64,000 nucleotides of DNA from positions 16,648,532 to 16,712,531 of the forward strand of contig NW_026947503.1 of assembly GCF_034190915.1 (NCBI RefSeq), in the 5' to 3' direction. Within the stretch, counting starts at the first letter, position 1. Every line of letters starts with the position of its first letter. Shown here one piece after another: positions 36,701 through 47,860 of the stretch. This DNA is from Cavia porcellus. Its lineage: Eukaryota > Chordata > Mammalia > Rodentia > Caviidae. The notes beneath the pieces were generated by a model. That model was given only the letters and a program-made list of their open reading frames with translations, was not told where the DNA came from and did not search any database. A program made the translations under genes and the position numbers.

Positions 36701-38320
36701 TTTTTAAATGTTAAAGTACCTTTCTTTAAGAGATTAATTTTAATTTGGAGATACAATATCTACATATAGTTTTAACAGAATATTCCAAGCCAAATTTTCT
36801 TCTCTTTATTTCTAAATAGTGGACATGAGTACACCTAGTAGATCCATTTAAAATAACTTAGAGAATATTATTCATCTTTTTCTATTGTCTCTATTTTAGT
36901 CTGGTTCAATTTTACTTAGTAGGAAACAAAAGTAGACTGCAGAATGTGTAAAATAATAATATTTTCACATTAATGCCATAATTTGTGATTCATATGGAAA
37001 CAACACTCATTAAAATTATATTTAAATTCATATATTTAATAAACATTAAATATCATTTATCCGCAAACAGTATTTTCCAGATATTTATACTGTTTAAACA
37101 TTATGTCAGTGATGCATATTGATCTTAAAATTATGAAGAGATAATTTTTAAGGGGAAAAGAAAAAGAACAATTAATAGTCACTGGAGAGGATAGTATGTC
37201 TTGGAATATTACCAGCATATCTAAGCCAACACACATTAATTTTTATTTTTTGGAAAATAGAATGATATTCAGCTTTATAATATTCACTGCACAACCAAGT
37301 ATGTGTATCCTAGAGAGACATAAAAGATAAAACAAATAACTTCTTTACGTTAGGATAGTAGTAAACATGTGTTCCTATAGCTGCATTTAAAAAGAAAAGA
37401 AAATTGCTTATCACATTATAATAGGGAATTTTTTCAAATGTGAAAAATAAAAGAATACAAAATGAACCTTTTTGAAGAGATGTCCAGTTATCTTACACCA
37501 GAGTTTGGTGACAAAGATTACATGCGTGTATAAAGCTGCAAAGCTGAAAATCATTAATCTGTGTACCAATATACACTAATAAATATGTGAACATAAAGAA
37601 CAGTCTAGTATAAAAATGACATTGAGTCACAAAGTTCTGTTCTTTTGGACTTTCATACATGAACTTACATTGTAATCTACCCTATAAACACGTGACTTTT
37701 ATTTACTCACTAAAATTTTTTGTCTAATTTATTTCTTAATACATTACAGAGTTTGTGTTTGGAAATATGTTGATAATTAATTTTAAACTTAAAAACTTCT
37801 GCTCTTCTCTATTAAACATCATGCAAAAGTGTAAAGAACATAAGTTCAGAAAAATCTTCTCTTTGTCAGTATCAAATGGAATGAAACAAGTTACCACATG
37901 TGGGCACTTCACAGCATAAACATGAAATATTATTAACATACTCCCCTCTGCTGCAGAGGAAGAAAATCTCCACAGCACTCCCCCATCTTGATATGAGAAC
38001 ATTGGGGTATATTTACATTCAAATGAAGATAGTATCATAAAGAGTTTAGAGAGAGCTATTTGCTCATCAGGACTATAGGCCCATCAGGACTCATCCTTTT
38101 TAAATACTCCATTTCTTTGCAATAGAACCTAATTGTTTCTTGAATGATCCTTGTGTTTTGCCTCAGCAATTGTGCCTGATACGCTGTTCCATATGTTGGT
38201 TATGTTCTAAGTAGGAGGAAAAAAATCTTGGGCACATCTGCTATGGGTTGGTTTCCTTCTAATTCTCATTAACATACTTTGCAATTTTTAAATTGCTGGA
38301 AATGAACATTCAACTGTCAA
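33776..38320. other. Long unrecognised stretch
   Basis: 4.5 kb without a repeat I can name. The 86- and 65-residue frames at 35.8-36.1 kb overlap in different frames and have no motifs. The 114-residue minus frame at 34308-34652 has no signal, domain or homolog that I recognise. It could include conserved non-coding DNA or very old relics. Confidence 0.4.
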
Positions 38321-38324
38321 AACA

Positions 38325-38432
38325 TACTAATAAAATTGAATGTAGCATGTACATGCTCCAAATCCCCATGAAGAATGCAATCATTATGTGTTGAAAACAT
38401 GTACTAATAAAAACAAAAACTGAAAAAAAAAA
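38325..38432 (+). mobile_element. Short L1 3' end, sense
   Basis: 'tgtagcatgtacatgctcc', 'gaagaatgcaatcattatg' and 'aaaacatgtactaataaaaa' end in an A-rich tail. The same order occurs at 52.7-52.83 kb. This resembles the terminal 3' UTR of another rodent L1 lineage and is not the module-bearing one. Confidence 0.5.
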
Positions 38433-38684
38433 GTCTAACTTTCCAAAGTGTCAAAAATATTGTGGTTTAACTGGTGATATGTTTATAGTCTAACCTGTTA
38501 ATTTCATAGTAAGTGTTGTATTATTAGAAATTAGAATGATCGTAACTGTATTCTTTTTTAGAAATTGTAAAAATAATATAATACTCCTACAGCATCTGCA
38601 TTCATCACAAGAGAAAATTTTGGAAAGAAAATTAACTTCCTCTTAATTCATGAATACTAGTTATTACAGATTACATACTAATAG

Positions 38685-38686
<2 letters not shown>

Positions 38687-38722
<36 letters not shown>
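38687..38722. repeat. (AT)n microsatellite
   Basis: 18 AT units in AT-rich DNA. Confidence 0.95.
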
Positions 38723-38728
<6 letters not shown>

Positions 38729-40935
38729 GCAAACTAAAAATATGGTTTTTTAAATTGAAAAATCTAAATTGTTTCCATTATTTCTTTTTATGCTTACATT
38801 TCTAATAATTATAATATTTTCATCTTGCAGCCAACTACATTTACTTTCCTTGTTTTTCAATGCAAATAGCATTTAAATGTTTTATTAGAGTACTTTCACA
38901 AGCCATTTCAAACTTGTGTAAGAGGCAAGATATGAGTAATTAAAACAAATAATAAGCAGAAAGTCCATAATAAGTATAAAAATTTTAGTGCATTCGTTAT
39001 AAAATTTGACAGGATGATTGCACCCTTCCAAAGAAAAGTTTATGATTATTTTGCTTTCCATATCATATTAAAATGATATTAAAAATAAAACAAAGAAATC
39101 GTCTTCCTAAAAAGGCTAGTGTGGTATATTATATAGGTCTTTTGTTTAAAAAAAAAAATTCAAGAAAAAGCTTCTCCCTCTGAGTTTTGATCAATTTTTC
39201 GTTTCTTCATTCTGTCAGTAATTGACACGTGGCTAGTTCCAGATTTGGTGAGGAGTGGTTAATAAAACTGCGAATGAATGTGTGAGGCTGTGTGTACATA
39301 CTATGCCAGATGTAAACTTTGAAGTTATAGGATTAAAGGACATACATGGCATAATACCAAAGAAGGAAGAAATGGTGAGAATGGGAAAGGACCTCAAAGT
39401 TTGGTCCACACAGCATGTAGCTGGCACCTGGCCAAGACATTATAGCTGAGGGCAAGCTGGTTGGTGGCAGCCTACCATAGACTTTCACTGGTTGAGAAGG
39501 GGAGCTCCAAATTTTGATTTTTTTAAATTCTTTACTATATTACCCAGGATTCTATAACTGACTTAATTTCCACCATAGCTCTTTAGATGTATGAACAATT
39601 CCTCATGACACTTGCCATACATGGTACGTATGATCATGTTTGGCAAGATCACCCCTGGAGATTACTGTTAAATTCTCAGTAAGTCATTCATGACCATCCA
39701 CTCTTCTCAACAAAAGTCTGTGAGACCCTGAAAGAATCCAACATATTTTGTTAATATTTTGTACACACCATCAGGAAATCTGGTGCTTCTGGCTTTTGTA
39801 GCTCTTTTCCTTTCATTGAATTAGGTATTAAGAATAAAAATTGATATTTGGGAGAAAAAAATTATGCTAATACTACATTTTGTTCTGGATTGACTTGGCA
39901 AGAATACAAAATTGAAGGAATACTACATGTAACACAAAGAAAGAAAACAGAGCCCCAATGATTCTAGCGACTCAAAGTTCCCTCCACAACAGGAAAAGTA
40001 CATTTAAATTTATGTGCTTTGTGTTGTTGTTTTCTTTATCACTTTGTTTATTGAAGATGACCAGAACTTTCCACCTCTGCAACAGTCCTTTATTCTGATA
40101 AAAACTGGTGGAATTTAGATATATATTCTCACATATGATTTGGAGAAATCAATTAAAAGACTGCTTTTACATTTCTTGAAAGTAAAATGTCTTCAGCAAG
40201 GTCAAAGACACTTTTATTAAAGAATCATGTTGAACCACATTACACTTTTCTGTTTGTCAAAGTGCTTCTTGCACATGATATGCGAACTGTCTTCAAAGCT
40301 TTAAATTTAAAATTACAATGATAGGTATTAATGGTACCATATTGCATAGTGTATCTAAAAGAAGCTATAATTATATTGTATAAGCAATGGCATATTTTAT
40401 TATTGTAATCTCCATACTTAAAACTCAGAGCAAGATTCATCATTTTCTCATGAAAATATGCTCTTCCTTTGGCCACATCTGTCAGAATTGTCACAACCCA
40501 CTCTGTTCCATGAGTTTAAAATTCCTTGCCTACTTCACATTTATTTACCCCATACTGTGTCACAAAAGTTTTGGAGTGGTAGCATTTCAAAATTTGGAGA
40601 TAAAAGTCTACATCTGAGCCTTAATGAGTTTATTATTTGCTGTGTTCTTAAAGCCTATTGCTTTAATTTTTTATTACTCTTCTATTTGAATTGTAAAATA
40701 GAAACTATGAAATATATTCAAAAATATAAATATTTAGTGAGAATTATCTGAAAGTTGATATTCTACAGGAATTTGGAACAAAAGAACCTTCAATAATTTT
40801 GAAACATGTCTATATTCTTGATTTGTTATAGTTTTAATGTGTGTATGTGCTTATTTATATCTTACTTTTAATTTTGTATTGCTGGTAATCCATATAAATA
40901 CCTTTTGCCATAAGTACAGAAGTGTCAAATTCATG
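38723..40935. other. Unrecognised sequence
   Basis: No repeat or gene recognised. At 39233-39449 there are 64-residue frames on both strands over the same bases, which points to chance. Confidence 0.45.
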
Positions 40936-40939
40936 GATT

Positions 40940-41220
40940 CTCCTGCCACCTTCTTTGTCTATTCTAATTACACATCATGTATAGTTTCTGTTACATTCTA
41001 AAGTACAGAACTCATATGGCATCCCTACAAGAAATGTTAAATGTTTCTCCATGTTGCCTATAAAGCAAAATAAAAGCTCTCATGCTTAGCATTGAAGAGT
41101 CTTCATTGTATTCCCAGCAGTATTTTCATCATAAATTTAACTTACTGTCTTCAATATCCTCTTCACTATCTCCTCTTCCCTGATCAGGCCAATCTTTTTG
41201 TTTTATTCCTTAAACACCTC
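40940..41220 (+). mobile_element. L2-like (LINE-2) 3' region relic
   Basis: 'ctcatgcttagcattgaaga', 'tcttcattgtattcccagc' and 'ttccctgatcaggccaat' follow the L2 3' segment ('agcatggcattcaaagcccttcatgatctggcc') when read with many mismatches. An ancient relic; boundaries approximate. Confidence 0.4.
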
Positions 41221-41359
41221 ATACAATCCTGCAAAGTGTTCTATTTAATGCAGCTATAATAAAACAAATTTAATATGTACTAATCCATTTAATCATCACT
41301 AACGTATCTGAATGTGTAACATCATAACGGTAAGTAAAACAGGCTTGGAAAATGTACTA

Positions 41360-41440
41360 CTGCAGGAGGGAACAGCTTTGGCCTTCTCTAGTGGTGTGAC
41401 TGTGAGCTCAGTAATTAATCTTTTATTTTGTAGGAATTTT
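41360..41440 (+). mobile_element. Possible MIR fragment
   Basis: 'agtggtgtgactgtgagctc' with 'agtaattaatctttt' resembles the MIR core ('gctgtgtgaccttgggcaagttacttaac'). Short and diverged. Confidence 0.3.
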
Positions 41441-42438
41441 CTGTGCTTTTATGCTCAGAGTTTTATTTAAATAATGTAATTAGTTCCAGAATCTAATTCC
41501 AATATCTTTTTCACCCACCACAAAGGGCACAATTTACTTCCACTCACTCCACAAATATTTAATTACTGAATTGTCAACACTAGCAAAAAATGTATCAAAT
41601 TAAATAATCATATGCCAATGAATATTAAAATATTTTTCAAACATTTTAAAGAATTCATATGCACACTAATAAATCTGCCTCTGTTGAATTTAGAAAAAAA
41701 GTACTCACTGGAGGCAGTGGCAGAATATTTGACCTTGATTTTTTTTAATAACAGGAAGAACAGTAAATCTAGTGAAGAGAGTGAAAAAATATAAAACACT
41801 AAAAAAAATTTACAAATGGACAACATATTTCATCATATATGACTTTTTATTTTAATGAGTGACTTTTAAAATTATTGTAGAGTAAATCATCTTTACCATC
41901 TGTATTTTCTTACAGAGTGACATTATCTTGAAATACATATTTTTGGATTACTTTTAAGAGTGTTGTAAGGATCAAGGCCTACAGCTGAGGACATTTCTTC
42001 CCATAAAGAAGTGTTTTTCTTTTCATCTATGTTCTTTTTGTTGTTGTTGTTACTATTAGAAGGTGCATTTCCTGTATGCTACCCTCCAACATGGAATGCT
42101 GATAAAGAGCTGTGGGGATTCAGTTTAATACCTGAACTATGGAGCATTAGCATTTTGACTGGATCTGTCATTTGGAAAGTCAATGTGCAGAAGTCTTCCA
42201 TCACAATCAACTTTTATCTTTATTTCTCTATAAAATGTATTTGTATGAGGTTCATCAACAATAAAAAGTGTAAATAAATAATAAACAGAAGAAAAGTAAA
42301 GCAAACTATATTACTTTCACACAATCTGAAGAGTTACTGATTCACTGGTTAATCAATCAGATGTTAGGAAACATGTAAGAATATCCTCTCCTGTAAGAAG
42401 TTCCATGCCAAGAAATGACAAGTATGGTTTCCATATAC
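41441..42438. other. Unrecognised sequence before the nested retroelement cluster
   Basis: AT-rich, with no recognised element. Frames at 41.6-41.8 kb (both strands) and 42011-42277 show no protein family. Confidence 0.45.
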
Positions 42439-42894
42439 ACAACTGTTATAGGCAGGGGTTGTGAGGGGAACAACTAGAATCAGGACACAGAATTTATAAT
42501 ATTATTTTATGATGATCATCCAGAGTTAAACTCAGGAAATGAAGGAAATCTGTCCACAACACTAGAGACTCAGAATATTCAGCCAAGGCCCCGAATCCCA
42601 CAGCAAATATCCTGCATGAGTCAGATAAAAACCTAGAAAATACCTTCCAGAGTCCACTTGGAGGTCTAGAGCCCCCAAGGAGGACTCATGTCAGTCTATT
42701 TTATGGATCTGCACTGGAAAGGCCCAAAAGTCAGTGGTGGAAGTTAAAAAGTCTATGCCAGTGGGGTGAAGAAGCTGTGATGGTAGCGGAGGTTCTACAC
42801 TGGAGTTGAGAAAGCATTTTCAAAATGAGAACCAGCACTGCCCTGAAACGCACTACCCTCCATCGGTAAGAACAGTCAAGTACATGCCAGAAAG

Positions 42895-42905
42895 CCACCA
42901 TGACA

Positions 42906-42912
<7 letters not shown>
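42895..42912. repeat. Target-site duplication of the half-L1, left copy
   Basis: CCACCATGACAAGTTTTT is repeated at 46620-46637. This 18-bp direct repeat lies inside LTR A and brackets the half-L1, as expected for L1-type target-primed insertion. The poly(T) tail complement follows it directly. Confidence 0.85.
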
Positions 42913-42943
<31 letters not shown>

Positions 42944-43373
42944 TATTCAAGGAGGGAAAAAAAAAGCAGAGAAAGGGTACAAGTTATGCAAATTTACAGA
43001 AAAAAATAAACAGTAGGAAATCAATAAATAATGGATTACATATTGTCATCTTAGAAATAATTGTTCAAGTTACAAAATTAAAGCTTATAAAGTGGACATT
43101 CCAACAGTGAGACTGCAAACAGTTCTTTTCAATGATCCAACAAAACTCAGTAATATCATTATCTATCTTATACACTTAAATATACATGCAGTTATATCAC
43201 TTAGAGCACTTTCTTTTCCTCTCTTTGGTACAATGACAATTACACATTTTGGGTTTTGTTGCTCCCACAGTTCTTATTACTTTTTTGGAATAGAGTGGAA
43301 CCAAATGTGTCATAACAGAACAGAGTCAGTCAAATCAAAAGGGTGGACATAATAGACAATGTAAAAGCATAAT

Positions 43374-44210
43374 ACAAGATGATCCACAATGGTTACCATA
43401 ATGCCTCCCGCTATCTCTATAGAATTGCCTGTATCATCAGTTATAATAAAATTGAAAAAAACAGTAAAGAACAAAACCAACAAATCCAAAACATTGGAGA
43501 CTTTGTAGGTCTTCAAAAGTAGATAATAGTCAACCAGAATGGGTGTCATATTGAATCCCACTATCTTCACAGCTGTTGCCTAAACTTTAAAACCTGGTAC
43601 TATCAAGCAAAACAGAATAGAGGAACATCAGTCAAAACAAGATGGTGAGAGCAATACAGGGCTTTAAATCAAGATAATGGAAAGTCAAAGTGGGTTACTT
43701 TAATATATCCTGCTATTTTTTTTATTTATTTTCCCTTAATTAAAAGGATAACAATTAAAAAATTAAAAAAAATAAAATGGAGATTCAGATAAAAGAGGGC
43801 ATAACAGCAAAACAGTGCAGATCAAAACATAACCATTTAAGCAAAATAGTGTTTCACCACAAGATAATCCCGACATAAAATTAGTTACCATATTGTCTCT
43901 TTCCTTCAAATCTTTGAGTATAACGTCGTATACTGTAGCATCAAATATATCAAAACAATGTAAAACCACTTAAGAGAATTACAGTATTACAGGTTATTTA
44001 GAATCAACCAACAGAAAATGAACAATGGTTTCTGTATAATCTCCTTGTCTAGAAAAGGTTTTGCTTATACTATTATATATAATAAAATCCAATAAGATAC
44101 AATCTGTTTAGACCAATGGAGACAGAAGAACAAAAGCTTGATGAGACTTCAAAACAAGATGATACTAAATCAGCATTACCTATTAAGATGTCACTTTCTC
44201 CAAAATAGCT
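43374..44210 (-). repeat. Six-unit degenerate tandem array (about 150 bp) in the half-L1 3' region
   Basis: Plus-strand core pattern is acaagatgat - spacer - aatggttacc - ata. Cores begin near 43374, 43518, 43669, 43859, 44011 and 44154, so spacings are 144, 151, 190, 152 and 143 bp; the 190 includes an A-rich insertion. After each core comes a pyrimidine patch (such as 'cccgctatctc' or 'tgtctctttccttc') and an A-rich half with 'acaaaac'-type wording. Units are strongly diverged from each other but matched unit by unit in the 62.1-kb copy. The long minus frame 43310-43570 crosses the array and is not a protein. Confidence 0.75.
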
Positions 44211-44269
44211 GTTCCTATCATCCAATCTTCTCTGCCTCACTTCTGTTGAGCTTTTTTTTTTTTCTGTCA

Positions 44270-45870
44270 TTACATGTCAGTTTGTCTTCTTCATTTTGTT
44301 TTCTGCTCCATTTATTGTGGCCTCTCTGCCACTATTTCTGGATTCTTCATATTTTTCTTTTTTAGAATATCCTGCAGTATTCTCTGTAGGGTTGAATTGG
44401 GGGTTGCATATTCCTCTAGTTCCTATTTATCCTGGAAGCACCTTGTTTTTCCATCAATTTCCAGGGATAGTTGTGCAGGATATATCAATCTTGGATGGAG
44501 ATTATTATCTTTCAAAGCTTGAATTATTTGCTCCCATGCTCTTCATGATTTGATGGTTTGTGCCGAGAAGTCTGCTCTAATTCTGATGGGTGTTCCCTTG
44601 TAAGTGATCTGTTTCTTATCTCTGACGGCTTTTAATACTCTGTTCTTGTATTGGATTTCTGGAATTTTAATTATTATATGCCTGGGTGTTGCTCTGTTTT
44701 TGTTTTTTTAAGAAGGTTTTCATTTCATGCTCCCATATTACAAATCTGCCCTCCAGTTCAGATAATCTGTCCTTAATTTCTTTCAAGCTGTCATGCCAGT
44801 TTTTGATAGACTTTTTAGTTTCCTAGTAATCTCTTTGAACCTGCTTCATATATTCTATGCTTTCTCTATTTTCCCCATTAAACAATTGTTGTATTCAGGG
44901 GTTGTACACGAGAACAATTCAGATCAGGACATGGAGTTTATAATATTTTTATAATGGTCACTGAAAGTTAACACAGGAGAATGCAAGAAATCTATCCACA
45001 ACACCAACGACATATATTATTTAAGTCAAGAGCCTAAACCCCATGGCAATATCTCACATGAGTCCAGATAAAAACCCAGAGCTCAGAACAACACCTCCAC
45101 GAGTCCAACTGGAAGTCCAGAGCCCACAAGAAGGACTCATGCCAGTCTCTTTTACGGATTCGTGCCGGGAAGACCCAAGGGTCAGCGGTGGAAGCCAGAA
45201 AGTCTATGCCAGCAGGATGAAGGAGCTGTGCTAGTGGGATGAGGGTTCTACACTGGAGCTGAGAAGTCACACTCACAACAAGGAGCGAGGCTGTCCTGAA
45301 AGGAACCACAGCTGTCCTCAGCGACACAGAGGCCCCGAGCTCCTCCGGCAACAAGCACAGTCGAGTACCTGCCAGGAAGCAGTGTGACGAATTCACCCTG
45401 GAGACCAGGCAGCACATGTCTTCCTCTCCGGAGCCAGGAAGCAATGCTCGATGTGAAGACCAAAGCTTCTCCAGGAGAACCAACAGCTCAGACAGCAACT
45501 TGTAGGAGAACTAACAATGCCTCCATAATGCCTCAATCCTTCTCCACATCTCTCTTCTTCTCCACCTATTAATCCTGGCAACCCTTCTCAGGTGGAGCAT
45601 CTTCTCTCAATGCATGCTGATGTAATCCAGCTGGCATTAAGTTGACCACTACTTATCAAACCATAACAACAATTCCCCCCTCTTTTTCTGTTCTTCCATT
45701 CCACCGTCTGTTTTTTCTTGGGTGGTGCTTAGCATTTCTCTAATTATTCTGCTTATATCTAGCTTCAGGTCATTAATAACTTCATTCCTGAACTTGTCTA
45801 TAAGACTCTGGAGATAGTGCTTTATATCTATTGATGCCGTGTCTGCTATTGCATCCTCTCAGGACTGGGG
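44270..45870 (-). pseudogene. Half-L1 ORF1, split by LTR B
   Basis: On the minus strand the part at 45.67-45.87 kb encodes coiled-coil wording ('LIDKFRNEVINDLKLDISR', then 'REMLSTTQEKTDGGMEEQKK'). The frame is cut by LTR B and resumes at 44886 ('GENRESIEYMKQVQRDY', a stop, then 'SLKEIKDRLSELEGRF'). The C-terminal domain ('RLIYPAQLS'-type wording antisense at 44.44-44.50 kb) follows. Stops and the LTR insertion make it dead. ORF1p in this family coats the element RNA. Confidence 0.8.
44882..45673 (-). mobile_element. LTR 'B': solo LTR inserted in the half-L1 ORF1
   Basis: A 782-bp LTR, TGTTGTATTCAGG...ACCATAACA (44887-45668), with a perfect 5-bp target duplication ACAAT (44882-44886 and 45669-45673). 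It is homologous to LTR A through its length (shared 'aaagtctatgccag', 'ggttctacactggag', 'gagaaccaacagctca'). It keeps CpGs that LTR A has as TG or CA, so it is younger. No internal retroviral genes are present. The 154-residue minus-strand frame (45034-45498) lies wholly inside the LTR and matches nothing I recognise. Confidence 0.9.
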
Positions 45871-46619
45871 GCCGAGGACTCTTTCTTGCTGCTGCCTCTT
45901 TCCATATTCTTTGTTCCTTATATATGCAAGTATATATAGGAGGCCCAGCTCCCTTCCCTGTTGGTCACAGTATGATTGAATTGCACTGGCTAGGTGTTCC
46001 CGCCCACCGCAGTGCACCAGGAAGTTGCAGACCAGGCAGCCTATGTGGGGCCCACCCCTCCAGGTCAATCTACCTTCAGTCGCTCAGACCTGGGTTGTGT
46101 TAGCCTACTGGGTCTCAGCCAGCAGTGTCACACAGGCTAGGCACTGCTCACCAATCCCACTTGAGAGGGGGGTACGTGACTGAAGTCACTGCAGCACCCT
46201 GTTCACGCAAGCTGCCTGGTCCCAGAATGTCCTCTGTTGGAGTCTCCTAGACCATGGAAGAGTCCCAGTTTCTCTCACTCACCACAGGTCAATGCACAGC
46301 TCCCTGTCAGTCCTGCTTTCAACTCCATTCACCAATTCCCGTTCTCAGAGCTTTCGTGTGTCTCTCTCCCTACCAAGCTGATGTAGACACAGCGGTGGCG
46401 GCGGGAAATCCAAATCGCGGCTTCCAATGGCATGGGCTCCAGCTTCCACACTGAGGCTTTTCTGTTCCTGTTATAGCACCAGGATATCTCCTGGTGCTTA
46501 TGATTCATATCCCCTCTTGCTTATGATTCCTTACTCCGTACCATTTCTGAATTCTAAAATGGATCTTTCAGAGAGCCTCCATAGCTGCTGCTATCTGTCC
46601 ACCATGCCCTCCAAAGTCC
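45870..46619 (-). promoter_or_regulatory. Putative half-L1 5' UTR/promoter region
   Basis: Between the ORF1 start side and the outer target duplication lies 0.75 kb of G+C-rich DNA with CpGs ('gcggtggcggcgggaaatcc' near 46.40 kb), unlike the AT-rich surroundings. L1 5' UTRs hold an internal promoter, so this is the expected place. No specific factor site is claimed. It includes a near-perfect hairpin at 46475-46498. Confidence 0.5.
46475..46498. other. Inverted repeat (10-bp arms, 4-nt loop)
   Basis: AGCACCAGGA - TATC - TCCTGGTGCT: the arms are perfectly complementary. It sits about 120 bp inside the 5' end of the half-L1 and could form a hairpin in RNA from either strand. Confidence 0.85.
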
Positions 46620-46989
46620 CCACCATGACAAGTTTTTGTTGGAGATTAAATAGCACACATCTTCCTGCCCATAGCCAAAAGGAGATGCTCAATGTAAGGA
46701 AGAGAGCGCCCCCAAGGTGAACCAAAGCCACTCTCACCAGCAAGGTCCTAAGCTCCTCCAATGACAATGGTTGAACTCACACAAGGGAAACTAGTCATGA
46801 TGAACTCCTCCAGGAGAACCAACAGCTCAAACAGCAACAATTAGAGAAATCAACAGTGCCGCACTCTTCTTCACCAAGTCTCATTTATGCTGGCAACTTT
46901 CCTCAGGTGGAACATCTATGCTCAGTGCCATGCTTATTTAAATCAGGTGGTGTTAAATTGACCACCAATTTTTAGTCCATAACAACAAC

Positions 46990-47484
46990 CATGTAGAAGC
47001 AATTTTAATATTAATGTATAAATGCAACAGTAAAATGCATCTTTTAAATAATGCAGCATATTTCTATCTGTTTTAGATTTTGATATGCTGCTTAATATAT
47101 AATAGTGAACAGTATATAGAGTTACTTTTATTTGAGTTTTTATTATTTTTATGGTGTTAATATTAAAATTATGGACCTTAAAAATAGTAGGCAAACTTTG
47201 TACCTAGGAACCATACTTTGAGCCCTATTTGTTGCTCATTTTAGAAAGCGTGATGAGTGTTACTCTATGTGCCACAATTAGAAATGATTTTATTTAGCTT
47301 GCATTTTCATCTTCTTTTGCAAAAATTTGGGTACTTTACAAATTTTGTTTTGAAATCTAACTGTATTAACAAAGTTTAAACAGCAAGAGATTGAAGGATT
47401 GATAATAATTTTAGTGAATCCAGAATTTTTAGTGCATTTATGGTCCTGTATTAGGAAAACAAAAATAAACTATATCATCAATTT
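46990..47484. other. Unrecognised AT-rich sequence
   Basis: Flank of the nested cluster; no element recognised. Confidence 0.5.
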
Positions 47485-47486
47485 GC

Positions 47487-47519
47487 AAAAAATAAATAAA
47501 TAAATAAATAAATAAATAA
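47487..47519. repeat. (AAAT)n microsatellite
   Basis: About 7 AAAT units. Confidence 0.9.
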
Positions 47520-47684
47520 GACCTGTAATTTTAAGGGAATTTGTTTCAGCAAAGTTTGTTGTATGCATTTGGGTATAATCAAAACAAAATGTTTAATAGA
47601 ACAACATATTTTCATAAGATATAAAACTTAAAATGTTAGCTGCTGGGATTTATCTCGAGCACTCCAAAAATAAGTAAAATATAT

Positions 47685-47860
47685 AAACAGCCATATGTGA
47701 TGGTGCACTGTTGTAATCTCAGCACTCTGAAAGGCTAAGGCTGAAGACTGTAAGTCTGAGATCTGCTTGGGCAATTTAGCAACTTCTGAAGATGCTGTCT
47801 TAAAAGAGAGTTGCAAACCATGGGCTCAATACCCTGTAATAGACATGCATGCACACATGC
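47685..47860 (+). mobile_element. Composite B1-ID type SINE
   Basis: The left half reads 'tgtgatggtgcactg', 'tgtaatctcagcactctg', 'aggctaaggctgaag' and 'tctgcttgggcaatttagc', a 7SL-derived B1 monomer. It continues past 'gatgctgtcttaaaa' into 'gggctcaataccctgtaata', the distal part of a tRNA-derived ID-type SINE. Dimeric SINEs of this kind exist in several rodent groups. It is followed by an (AC)n-rich tail. The two halves could instead be separate insertions. Confidence 0.65.

Larger units (their letters stand above)
42908..46619 (-). mobile_element. Half-L1 (HAL1-like) element, full length, interrupted by LTR B
   Basis: Read on the minus strand: a GC-rich 5' UTR (46619 to about 45870), ORF1 (about 45870 to 44270, minus LTR B), then about 1.3 kb of 3' sequence with a six-unit degenerate tandem array, ending in poly(A) (plus-strand T run at 42908-42938). 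Without LTR B it is about 2.9 kb. No ORF2 segment is present between ORF1 and tail. ORF1-only L1 derivatives are known as HAL1. They would rely on the reverse transcriptase of autonomous L1. An 18-bp target duplication proves it is a complete insertion and not a random fragment. Confidence 0.8.
42439..46989 (-). mobile_element. LTR 'A': solo LTR split by a half-L1 insertion
   Basis: The LTR starts TGTTATAGGCAGG at 42444 and ends AGTCCATAACA at 46984, with the TG...CA ends usual for LTRs. It is flanked by a perfect 5-bp target duplication, ACAAC (42439-42443 and 46985-46989). Removing the insert at about 42913-46637 leaves roughly 0.8 kb, aligning along its length with LTR B. No gag, pol or env sequence accompanies it, so it is a solo LTR. 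A 5-bp duplication suits ERVL/MaLR-type integrases. The minus orientation is a guess from the reverse-complement start (TGTTATGG...GTCAACTT-like). Confidence 0.85.

Noticed and set aside
43310..43570. Minus frame of 86 residues, repeated as a 62-residue frame at 62586-62774
   Set aside because: At first it looked like a conserved small protein because both copies share it. It lies in the degenerate tandem array, is truncated differently in each copy and matches no ORF1p or ORF2p segment.
43374..44210. CRISPR-like regular spacing of repeats
   Set aside because: The units are about 150 bp, strongly diverged, in a mammalian retroelement, and without short identical repeats or cas genes.
42444..46984. 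Two LTRs as the ends of one provirus
   Set aside because: LTR A is split around its own insert and LTR B has a different target duplication (ACAAT against ACAAC). No gag, pol or env lies between them. They are independent solo LTRs.
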